This document shows, in pieces, positions 22,240 through 31,461 of a stretch of DNA of 64,000 nucleotides. Under the pieces are notes generated by a model. It was not told the DNA's origin, did no database searches, and was given only the letters and a program-made list of their open reading frames with translations. Every line of letters starts with the position of its first letter. The first letter of the stretch is position 1. The position numbers and the translations under genes are program-made. Source of the stretch: Aedes albopictus (lineage: Eukaryota; Arthropoda; Insecta; Diptera; Culicidae); NCBI RefSeq assembly GCF_035046485.1, contig NC_085136.1:324660175-324724174 (forward strand), read 5' to 3'.

Positions 22240-22580
22240 AACAGAGGTGGCTCCTAGATCCACACCTTACCCTACCCTACTAACCACCATTCCTTCCCGT
22301 GACAACTGTGGGGATGCTGTGGATTCCACGGTTTCTAGTAGCAACGGTTGTCGAACTAACATTCCTTCCCTTTCCTGATGACCGTAAGGACGTGGCCAGC
22401 GCCGTTATTGACTTTAAATAGCTGAATTCTCGAATTGTGCACATTGAGAATGGTTAGCTAGTCCCAAGCTTTCACATTCATTGGCTGTGCAACTTCGATT
22501 GTTCTGGTCAATCACGGAGTAGCAACTACGATGTGTACGGTTATCTTTGCTTTGCTTTTGCTTTGCTTTGCTTTGATAGT
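22240..22580 (+). repeat. Interspersed repeat R, with (CTTTG)n tail
   Basis: Contains gtccttac-like and agtcccaagc segments, then gttctggtcaatcacggagt, and ends with ctttgctttgcttttgcttt. Related copies are at 49360-49690 (same strand, diverged) and 60052-60192 (opposite strand, caatcacggagtagcaact shared). The pentamer tail is the same motif, in the other orientation, as the giant array at 27141. Confidence 0.6.
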
Positions 22581-22693
22581 TGTGGAGTTTCTGGTTCTAA
22601 TTATAGCATTTTAATAGTCGGTTAACTCCTATGATACCTAACCGAGCAAAGTGTGATAGCAAATTGAAAACTAATTTTGATATTGTGGTATTG

Positions 22694-22990
22694 CTTCTTC
22701 TTCTTCTTCTTCTTCTTCTTCTTCTTCTTCTTCTTCTTTATGGCTCTACGTCCCCACTGGGACTTGGCCTGCCTCGCTTCAACTTAGTGTTCTTTGAGCA
22801 CTTCCACAGTTATTAATTGAAGGGCTTTCTTTGCCTGCCATTGCATGAATTTGTATATTGTGAGGCAAGTACAATGATACACATTATGCCCAGGGACTCG
22901 AGAAAATTTTCCCGACCAGAACGGGAATCGAACCCGCCGTCTCCGGATTGGCGGTCCATAGCCTTAACCACTAGGCTAATTGGAGACCCC
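22694..22990 (-). mobile_element. Feilai-like tRNA-related SINE, (GAA)n tail
   Basis: On the minus strand: ggtctccaattagcctagtg and ggttaaggc (A-box side), then gggttcgattcccg (B box), a body with gggaaaattttctcgagtcc and ctcacaatatacaaattcat, and a tail of about 14 GAA triplets (plus-strand CTT at 22694-22738). The order and sequence match the Feilai SINE family of Aedes aegypti as I remember it. No clear target duplication was found. Confidence 0.8.
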
Positions 22991-23050
22991 CCAGTATGTC
23001 TGAAATATGTAGATGTAAAATAGTTATTTATGTGACGAGTTGCAAAAAGT

Positions 23051-23132
23051 TGATTTTTTCAGCACGAGTCGTACATTTATCCAACGAGGCTTGTCGAGTT
23101 GGATGAATACGAAGAGTGCTGAAAAAATCGAG
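23051..23132. repeat. Small hairpin
   Basis: tgattttttcagcac at 23051 is mirrored by gtgctgaaaaaatcg at 23117-23131, with a second inner pairing of tccaac and gttgga. No duplication is seen. It could be a stem from a short MITE. Confidence 0.5.
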
Positions 23133-23284
23133 TTCCACACTAAACATCTATTATTGTGATTCTCAAAGTTAAATAAAATGCCCAGAAACTGCAAAATCCT
23201 TCACATAATGAACGTTCCATGGCCCTTGGAGTTTTCGAAGCAGCTGCTGACAGTGATGCAATCTTTATAATACGGATCATGATC

Positions 23285-23784
23285 NNNNNNNNNNNNNNNN
23301 NNNNNNNNNNNNNNNNNNNNNNNNNNNNNNNNNNNNNNNNNNNNNNNNNNNNNNNNNNNNNNNNNNNNNNNNNNNNNNNNNNNNNNNNNNNNNNNNNNNN
23401 NNNNNNNNNNNNNNNNNNNNNNNNNNNNNNNNNNNNNNNNNNNNNNNNNNNNNNNNNNNNNNNNNNNNNNNNNNNNNNNNNNNNNNNNNNNNNNNNNNNN
23501 NNNNNNNNNNNNNNNNNNNNNNNNNNNNNNNNNNNNNNNNNNNNNNNNNNNNNNNNNNNNNNNNNNNNNNNNNNNNNNNNNNNNNNNNNNNNNNNNNNNN
23601 NNNNNNNNNNNNNNNNNNNNNNNNNNNNNNNNNNNNNNNNNNNNNNNNNNNNNNNNNNNNNNNNNNNNNNNNNNNNNNNNNNNNNNNNNNNNNNNNNNNN
23701 NNNNNNNNNNNNNNNNNNNNNNNNNNNNNNNNNNNNNNNNNNNNNNNNNNNNNNNNNNNNNNNNNNNNNNNNNNNNNNNNNNNN
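23285..23784. other. Assembly gap (500 N)
   Basis: Exactly 500 N, a conventional placeholder, so the real distance is unknown. Family A repeat starts directly after it. The two open frames that run through it are artefacts. Confidence 0.98.
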
Positions 23785-26700
23785 AGGGATACTTCCAAAG
23801 ACTTTTCCAGGGATTCCTCCAGGAATTTCTACAGGAATCCCTCTGAGAAATACAAAAAATTCTCCAGAGATTCTTGCTCGGGTTCTTCTAAACAACCCTA
23901 AAAATTTCTCTAACGATTCCTCCAGAAGTTCTTCTAGATATTGCTCCAGGAATTTCTCTAGGCATTCCTCCAGGAACTTCTCTAGGGAATGCTCCTGGTA
24001 TTGCTTCAGGGATTCCTGCAGTGTTAATTCCAAGAACTCCCCCAGGGATTCCTCCAGGAATTCCGCTAGAGATTCCTCTAGGATGTTCTAAAGAGTTTCC
24101 TCTAGGAATTCTTTTAGAGATTCCTCCAGGAATTCCTACACACATGTCTCCAAGAATGTCTCCTGAGATTCTTCCAGGAATGGCTGCAGGGTCTCCTCCA
24201 GGAATTCTTCAAGGCTTTCCTCCAGTAATTCTTCCAGGCATTCCTACAGAGATTCATCGAGCAATTACTCAAAGGAACCCTCTTGGGATGTCTCCAGGAA
24301 TTCTTTCAGTAATTCCTCCAAGGATTTCTGTTGGGATTCCTCTAAAGATTCCGCCAGGAATTCGTCCAGAAATTTCTCAAAGGATTCCACCAGGCATTCC
24401 TCCGGAAATTGCTCCATGAATTCTCCAGGTGTTCCTCTACGGATTCGTTCAGGAATTCCTCCAAGGCTTTCTCCAGTGATTCCTACTGGAGTTTCCTCTA
24501 GAATTTATTTGAGAATCCTCAAGAGATTCCTCCAGAAATTTCTTCAGGGATTCCTCCAGGAATGCCTCCCAAAACTCGTCAATATCCAGATGTTCCTCTA
24601 GGCATTTCTCTAAGCATTTCTCCAGGGATTTCTCCAGACAACCCAGCAGGATTTCAACAAGGAATGCCTCCAGGGACTCGTCCAGGAATTTCTCAGAATT
24701 GTTCCAGGACTCCTCAAAAAATTCCACCAGGTATTTCTCCAAGCATTCGTCCAGCAATTCGTCCAGGCATTGGTCCAGGATTCCCTTGAGGATTTTTCCA
24801 AGAATTTCTTCTGCTATTCCTTCAATACTTCCGCGGGGGGTTTCTTCAGAAATCCTCTTTGGATTCCTTCAGAAATTCCTTCAGCAAATTCCCCAGAAAT
24901 TCACCATGAAATCCCCCATGGATACCTTTAAAAATTGTTCCAGGAATTCCTCAAGGATTTTTTCCAGATGTTCCAACAAGAACTTCTCCAGGGATTCTTC
25001 AAGAAATTCATCTACAAATTTCTACTCCAAGGATTCCTCCAAAAGTGCTTCCAGAGATTCCTCTAGCGATTCCTCCAAGGTTTCCTCTAGGAGTTCCTTC
25101 AGGAAATCATCCTGGCATTCCTCCACGCATTTCTTCAGGAATTTCTCCACGAATCTTTCCAGGTATTCCTTTGGAAATACTTTCAGGAATTGCTTCAGCG
25201 ATTCCTTTAAACCTTTTGGAGCCGATTTTTTTCGCCGCTGTCGACGCAACCTCGCTGGTGTCGAACACGTTTGTTATGCTCGGTTTCATCGCCGGGGTCA
25301 TATATGACCCCTCCGGCTCCAAAGGGTTAAGAATTTATTCAGGAATTCTTACAGGGATTTCTCCAGGAATTCCGCTAGGAAATGCTCCAGGAATTCTTCA
25401 ACGAATATCTTAAAAAATCTCCAGAGATTCCTCCTGGAATTACTCCGAAATTCAATCAGAAATTCCTCCAGCAATTCTTCCTAGCATTTCTTTAGGAATT
25501 CTGCCAAAGACTCTTTCCTGGAATGGTGTCAGGAATTCCCTCATGAATTTCTCCAGGAGTTTCTCCAGTAATTCATTCCCAATGATTTTTCCTGGAGATA
25601 CCTCTATGAATTGGTTCAGAGAATCTTCTAAGAATTAATCCAGTAATTCTTCCAGGGATTCCTTCAGGAATTCCACAAGGAAACCCTCCAGGTGCTCTTC
25701 AAAGAATTTCTTCAGAAATTTCTCCGGGAATTTCTTCAGAAATTTCTCCGGGAATTTCTTCAGAAATTTCTCCGGGAATTTCTTCGGGAGTTCAATTAGA
25801 GTTTGTTCCAGGAATTTCTTCAGGAAAATTGAGGAAATCTTCCAGGTATTCCTGCACAAATTGCTTCAGGAATTCCTTTAGAGATTCCTGTAGGAACTCT
25901 TGCAAGAATTTCTCCATGAGTTCCTTCCAGGGACTCCTTCAGTGGTTCCTCCAGGCATTCCTGCAGGAATTCCGCCAGGAATTGCTCCAGGGATTCTTCC
26001 AGGCATTCTTCCAGGTTTTCCTCAGAAATTCTTCCAGGCCTTATTCCAGGAATTCGTTTGGGAATTCTTCATCTGTTCCAACAGAGATTTTTCCAGGAAT
26101 CCCTTTAAAGAATGCTCCGGGAATTCCCCCAGGGATTGGTTGAGAAATTCCTCTAGTGATTCTTTTAGAAATTCCTCTCAGGATCCTCTCAAAAATTTAT
26201 TCAGGGATTTGTACGAGAATATAAAAAATCCGTCTATCATCACCCTAGAATTTCTTCAGCAAGGCCTTCAAGATAGTTTAAGAGGAATGCATACAAGAAC
26301 CAGGAAGTCCCCCAAGAAGTTATGCAGGAGTTCTTTCACAACTTTCTCCACAATTTTCTTCAGAAGTTCATCCACGGATTTGTTCAGAAATCCGTCCACG
26401 AATTGCTTCAAAAATACTCTCTGCAGTTCCTGAAAAATAATTCCTTCAGGAACTCGTCCTTCGGTTCTTTCAGGAATATATCGTTAGATTCTTTTTTTTA
26501 AGAAGTTATCCATGGATTTCTTCAGGAACTACTCCACAGATTCCTCTAAGAGTTTTTTCAGGAATGTCTTGAGGGTGTTCATTTAGAATGTCTTTCAGGC
26601 ATTCTCCCAAAAAATTTACTAAGGGATTCCTCAAAAAAAAAATCCCCTAATATGCCTCAAAGGTTTTCTCCAATGATTGCTTTAGGACTTATCCTATGAT

Positions 26701-26990
26701 TCCTTCCAATAATTCCTCCAGAGGTTTTAAGACATTTCTCCAGAAACTTACCCAAGTAAGACTCTTTTTTAAATTATCTCAGGGATTCCTTCTGTATTTT
26801 TTTTTTCAAGATGTTTTCCAAGGATTCTATTATTTGAGAATAATCCGGAAATACCACCAGTAAATTCTTCAAGAATTTCTCAAGGGATTCCCTTCAAGAA
26901 TTCTTACAGGAATACCTTGAAGATTTCCTTCAAAGATAGCTTCAAGGCTTTTACGAGATTACATTAATGAATTCTTTCAAGGATCGTTCC
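23785..26990. repeat. Family A degenerate 12-bp repeat, block 2 (longest)
   Basis: About 3.2 kb of ggaattcctcca-type units, whose translation gives GIPP-like or SSRN-like four-residue periods in all open frames of either strand. A piggyBac-type MITE is inserted at 25211-25326. At about 25709-25784 three copies of a 24-bp unit (tttcttcagaaatttctccg plus ggaa) are nearly perfect, so local homogenisation is recent there. Confidence 0.75.
25211..25326. mobile_element. 116-bp piggyBac-type MITE with TTAA duplication
   Basis: TTAA at 25207-25210 and 25327-25330. The right end, read inward, is CCCTTTGGAGCCGG and the left is ACCTTTTGGAGCCG. The GC-rich interior contrasts with the host repeat. Confidence 0.75.
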
Positions 26991-27140
26991 GAGAATACAT
27001 TTCTGAGGTGAATATATGCAATTTATGAGTATATAAATCTATCTCTAGGGAAATTCCGGCAATGATGCACTCGGAACAATACCACTGAAGGTTTATTCAG
27101 AGAGAAATACATATCCAGGATATTCTATCATTGCTAATAA

Positions 27141-28702
27141 GCAAAGCAAAGCAAAGCAAAGCAAAGCAAAGCAAAGCAAAGCAAAGCAAAGCAAAGCAAA
27201 GCAAAGCAAAGCAAAGCAAAGCAAAGCAAAGCAAAGCAAAGCAAAGCAAAGCAAAGCAAAGCAAAGCAAAGCAAAGCAAAGCAAAGCAAAGCAAAGCAAA
27301 GCAAAGCAAAGCAAAGCAAAGCAAAGCAAAGCAAAGCAAAGCAAAGCAAAGCAAAGCAAAGCAAAGCAAAGCAAAGCAAAGCAAAGCAAAGCAAAGCAAA
27401 GCAAAGCAAAGCAAAGCAAAGCAAAGCAAAGCAAAGCAAAGCAAAGCAAAGCAAAGCAAAGCAAAGCAAAGCAAAGCAAAGCAAAGCAAAGCAAAGCAAA
27501 GCAAAGCAAAGCAAAGCAAAGCAAAGCAAAGCAAAGCAAAGCAAAGCAAAGCAAAGCAAAGCAAAGCAAAGCAAAGCAAAGCAAAGCAAAGCAAAGCAAA
27601 GCAAAGCAAAGCAAAGCAAAGCAAAGCAAAGCAAAGCAAAGCAAAGCAAAGCAAAGCAAAGCAAAGCAAAGCAAAGCAAAGCAAAGCAAAGCAAAGCAAA
27701 GCAAAGCAAAGCAAAGCAAAGCAAAGCAAAGCAAAGCAAAGCAAAGCAAAGCAAAGCAAAGCAAAGCAAAGCAAAGCAAAGCAAAGCAAAGCAAAGCAAA
27801 GCAAAGCAAAGCAAAGCAAAGCAAAGCAAAGCAAAGCAAAGCAAAGCAAAGCAAAGCAAAGCAAAGCAAAGCAAAGCAAAGCAAAGCAAAGCAAAGCAAA
27901 GCAAAGCAAAGCAAAGCAAAGCAAAGCAAAGCAAAGCAAAGCAAAGCAAAGCAAAGCAAAGCAAAGCAAAGCAAAGCAAAGCAAAGCAAAGCAAAGCAAA
28001 GCAAAGCAAAGCAAAGCAAAGCAAAGCAAAGCAAAGCAAAGCAAAGCAAAGCAAAGCAAAGCAAAGCAAAGCAAAGCAAAGCAAAGCAAAGCAAAGCAAA
28101 GCAAAGCAAAGCAAAGCAAAGCAAAGCAAAGCAAAGCAAAGCAAAGCAAAGCAAAGCAAAGCAAAGCAAAGCAAAGCAAAGCAAAGCAAAGCAAAGCAAA
28201 GCAAAGCAAAGCAAAGCAAAGCAAAGCAAAGCAAAGCAAAGCAAAGCAAAGCAAAGCAAAGCAAAGCAAAGCAAAGCAAAGCAAAGCAAAGCAAAGCAAA
28301 GCAAAGCAAAGCAAAGCAAAGCAAAGCAAAGCAAAGCAAAGCAAAGCAAAGCAAAGCAAAGCAAAGCAAAGCAAAGCAAAGCAAAGCAAAGCAAAGCAAA
28401 GCAAAGCAAAGCAAAGCAAAGCAAAGCAAAGCAAAGCAAAGCAAAGCAAAGCAAAGCAAAGCAAAGCAAAGCAAAGCAAAGCAAAGCAAAGCAAAGCAAA
28501 GCAAAGCAAAGCAAAGCAAAGCAAAGCAAAGCAAAGCAAAGCAAAGCAAAGCAAAGCAAAGCAAAGCAAAGCAAAGCAAAGCAAAGCAAAGCAAAGCAAA
28601 GCAAAGCAAAGCAAAGCAAAGCAAAGCAAAGCAAAGCAAAGCAAAGCAAAGCAAAGCAAAGCAAAGCAAAGCAAAGCAAAGCAAAGCAAAGCAAAGCAAA
28701 GC
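27141..28702. repeat. Perfect (GCAAA)312 array, 1.56 kb
   Basis: 312 head-to-tail copies of GCAAA without a single visible interruption. Neither strand contains a stop codon in any frame, which creates spurious frames of over 500 codons. The flanks carry similar sequences: attctatcattgctaataag on the left and attctatcattgctgatgag on the right. Confidence 0.97.
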
Positions 28703-28810
28703 CCCAAAAACGCGTTATTTTTCCATTCTATCATTGCTGATGAGCATGGACAAACTCGATGATTAATTATTTAAAAAACTTCAATTAGTTATGGAAGACA
28801 TTATGAATAA

Positions 28811-29097
28811 GGCCGATGCAAATATTTAATTTGTTTTATGTCACCCCCCCCTTCAAAAATCCGAAAATATTGAAGGGGCGAAAAAAAAAACATGGCGGCC
28901 AATGACTCCATTTTCAATAGATAAATTATTTTCAAGCAACAATTTTTAAGTAGTCGAAAAATATTTTTTCAATAGTGTGTATAATTTTAAATTTTTCAAT
29001 AGTTTTTTTTTCGTTTGTTCCTTATTATTTTTTGTCCCCCCCCTCGCACCCAATGAGAGGTCTCGGACATAAAAGAAAATTAATATTTGCATCGGCC
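28811..29097. mobile_element. 287-bp MITE, TAA duplication (PIF/Harbinger-like)
   Basis: GGCCGATGCAAATATTTAA on the left and its near-exact complement ttaatatttgcatcggcc on the right. TAA on both sides (28808-28810, 29098-29100). A 3-bp TWA duplication with GG-starting ends fits PIF/Harbinger. Non-coding. Confidence 0.78.
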
Positions 29098-29388
29098 TAA
29101 CTATTAAAAAACATTCTGATTGTTTTTCATTATGATTTAGAAGAAGTCGAAAGAAATCATGAAGAGTCCATTCATTTGTAAATACTGAGAAGAAAAAAAT
29201 GTTAGCTTCAGAAGAAATTTGGCACGAATAAAGAAAAATGTTCAATCTTCTAGAAATTGATCACCGCTACCAGGCGAGCCTTTTTAATACTCATAAATGC
29301 TAGTGGACCGAAAAGCTGGCTACGGTCTTGTCTGATACATGTATTTGAATATACACTACCCGGCTACCCGTCATATGTAAGTATAGAC

Positions 29389-30134
29389 CAGAGCTTCCAA
29401 CCTTTTTGAGATGGCGACCCCCTTTGGGCCCAATAATTTTTAATAGAAAAAATAATAATTTAGTAAACGAAACCGAGTTACTTGAGTACAGTGGCGAAAC
29501 CAGAAATTTACTGTGTTAGCGGCGCAGCCGAATTTTTTCTGAAAGGGTTTTGTACTCAAAATTTGTTCCTCAAATTGTGGCTCTTGGACTTGATGGTTGG
29601 TTAACCCTAAAAAATGAAACAAAACATCAAATTTCTCGCAAAATTCCAGTTTTTTCCAAACCACTCCTAGAGCTAAGCAAAATTCGTAAATCTGCTGGAA
29701 ACTTATTCTGAAATATCCACGTAGACAGTTTGACGTGCTACAATAGGATTCATATTTGTTTATGAAGGTGATTTTACCTAAAATTGAGTATTCTACCACT
29801 ACCAAAAACTTTTGATTAATTAATTACAGGTCGGACTCGATTATCCGGAGTCGGGTTCTGATGCTTCTCAAACATATATCTGGGGAACGGAATGCTCTAT
29901 TAAGCTGAAATTTTGATATTTTGTCAAGCCAATTTTGATTAGTGATCAGTCAAAATTTCAACTTTTTACAGCATTCTGTTTGCGAGATATTACTTTGGGA
30001 AGCCCCAGAACCCGACTCCGGATAATCGAGGTCGACCTGTAATAATTTTAATTATTTTTTTGTAACGCTGCAGCCCCCCTGGACTGGCTTCACGGCCTCC
30101 CAGGGGGCCGCGGACCACCGGTTGGGAACCCGTG
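29389..30134. mobile_element. Non-autonomous hAT element with 8-bp duplication
   Basis: Left end CAGAGCTTCCAACC; right end, inverted, CACGGGTTCCCAACC. The 8-mer gtatagac is at 29381-29388 and 30135-30142. No transposase is visible; the longest frame (29440-29805 minus) has no known motif. A TA-flanked MITE sits inside at 29827-30039. Confidence 0.75.
29827..30039. mobile_element. 213-bp pogo-like MITE with 38-bp inverted ends
   Basis: Ends CAGGTCGGACTCGATTATCC and its complement, differing at only a few positions over 38 bases. TA on both sides (29825-29826, 30040-30041). The CAGG start and TA target suit the pogo/Tc1-mariner group. Confidence 0.8.
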
Positions 30135-30152
30135 GTATAGACTCGTGAAAAG

Positions 30153-30374
30153 TATAGATAGTAGAGTAAACATAGATCCGTGATGATGAATCCGTTGTAT
30201 CCAAACGAACTGTCAAAATCTGTATCCAAACGAGCATGACGTCATGATTCCAACCACACCAATGGAGCGCATGACGTCATATTCAACCATCGCACTCTTG
30301 AAAAATACTATTCACACGCTTTAAACATTTCCCTCAGCGATGTCCGCGGATCTATGTTTACTCTACTATCTATA
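30153..30374. mobile_element. 222-bp hairpin-ended element carrying two CRE octamers
   Basis: The first 28 bases (TATAGATAGTAGAGTAAACA and eight more) are exactly mirrored at the right end. The 8-mer gtgaaaag flanks it (30145-30152 and 30375-30382). The interior has ATGACGTCAT twice, about 40 bases apart (near 30238 and 30272). It begins only ten bases after the neighbouring hAT copy's duplication. Confidence 0.8.
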
Positions 30375-30399
30375 GTGAAAAGTATTGCAATAATATTGC

Positions 30400-31187
30400 A
30401 TCACCTTGAACGAATGAAACAACCATTTTTTGAGTAATCAAGAATGACCACACGGATTGGTATACCGAAGACTTTACCCTTTAGTCATGTTCAAGCTTCT
30501 ACCACTTCTGTAGTAATCTGTCGTAAATGAAAGAGTGCAAACGACAAGTTTGATTGCCTTCCAGGTTTCATTTCTTCTTCATCATCAAGTGGATGTAGAA
30601 GAGAGGCCTATAAGATAGGCAACAGATTCAACACTAGATAAATTGCTCTCACTCTTCATATATATCCCTTTCGGGACGGAGCGCAAAAAAGTGAAGTTTC
30701 CATACAAATTGCTCAATTTTGGCTCTCCAGAACTCTTAAATTTCCCAAAAAAAGCAACAATTAGTTTTCCTCATTTGAAAGAACTACTCTTTATCTTTAG
30801 GTTTCTAGCTTTGGCTACTTAGATAAATCGGATATAAAAAATATGCGACAGATAAAACTTTTTCGTGTTTATAGTTTTTACCCACTTTTTGTTTATCTGG
30901 TTGTGGTAAATTTCACAGGTAATGTAAACAAAAGTTTGTTTACACACAAACAAGTATAAGTAATGGCTGAATTATTGAAACAGTTTACATCACATAAAAC
31001 AAAGTATAAACAGATGAAAAAATATGCAAAACTGTTACCGCTCAACAGCACAATTGTGCTGGATCGTCACGAAAGGGATATGATCAAAAGAGATGGATAT
31101 ATTTGCGGTGCAATTTAAGGGAAGAATGAAACATGATCGATGAAATTTGAATTACCTTATAACAACTAAAACACCGTATCATCAATT
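30400..31187. other. No recognised feature
   Basis: AT-rich intergenic sequence downstream of the hexosaminidase stop. No coding sequence or clear repeat was found. Confidence 0.35.
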
Positions 31188-31259
31188 GGCTCGGTAGCTA
31201 AGTTGGAAAAGCACTTGTCTAGCGAATAAGGGTCGTGAGTTCAAATCTCACCTGAGCTG
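31188..31259 (+). tRNA. tRNA-like cloverleaf, anticodon AGC; gene or SINE head
   Basis: 72 bases fold as a full cloverleaf. There is a 7-bp acceptor stem with two G-U pairs (31188-31194 with 31252-31258). The A box TAGCTAAGTTGG matches the consensus. The anticodon stem is CTTGT/ATAAG around loop ctAGCga, and the T stem GTGAG/CTCAC is perfect. A T6 run follows within six bases, as at a Pol III terminator. Against a real alanine tRNA: pair 3-70 is C-G and not G-U, the variable loop is one base short, and the B box departs from consensus. A tRNA-derived SINE head is the main alternative. Confidence 0.4.
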
Positions 31260-31461
31260 TGGGTTTTTTCGGAATTTCACTTATAATTTATCCTTTCCTT
31301 TTTCTTTTTCATGTTGAGTTCATTGAAATAACATGAAGAATTTAAAGTTTATTCCTGCATTTCTTGGAAACATTTTTTTCAAAACAACTAAACTGGCAAC
31401 CCTGAAGGTCGCCACAACCGATAGGAAAAAAATCCAACTGGAATCCTGCTGCCAATCGTGG

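Noticed and set aside
23140..24091. Open frames of 170-297 codons across the gap
   Set aside because: Most of each frame is N, and the rest is family A repeat.
24021..24419. Collagen-like GIPP frames in family A repeats
   Set aside because: Low-complexity translation of a 12-bp repeat; equally long frames occur on the opposite strand, without splice logic or conserved start.
27093..28762. Open frames of 520-545 codons on both strands
   Set aside because: They are translations of the GCAAA pentamer, which has no stop codon in any frame on either strand; not genes.
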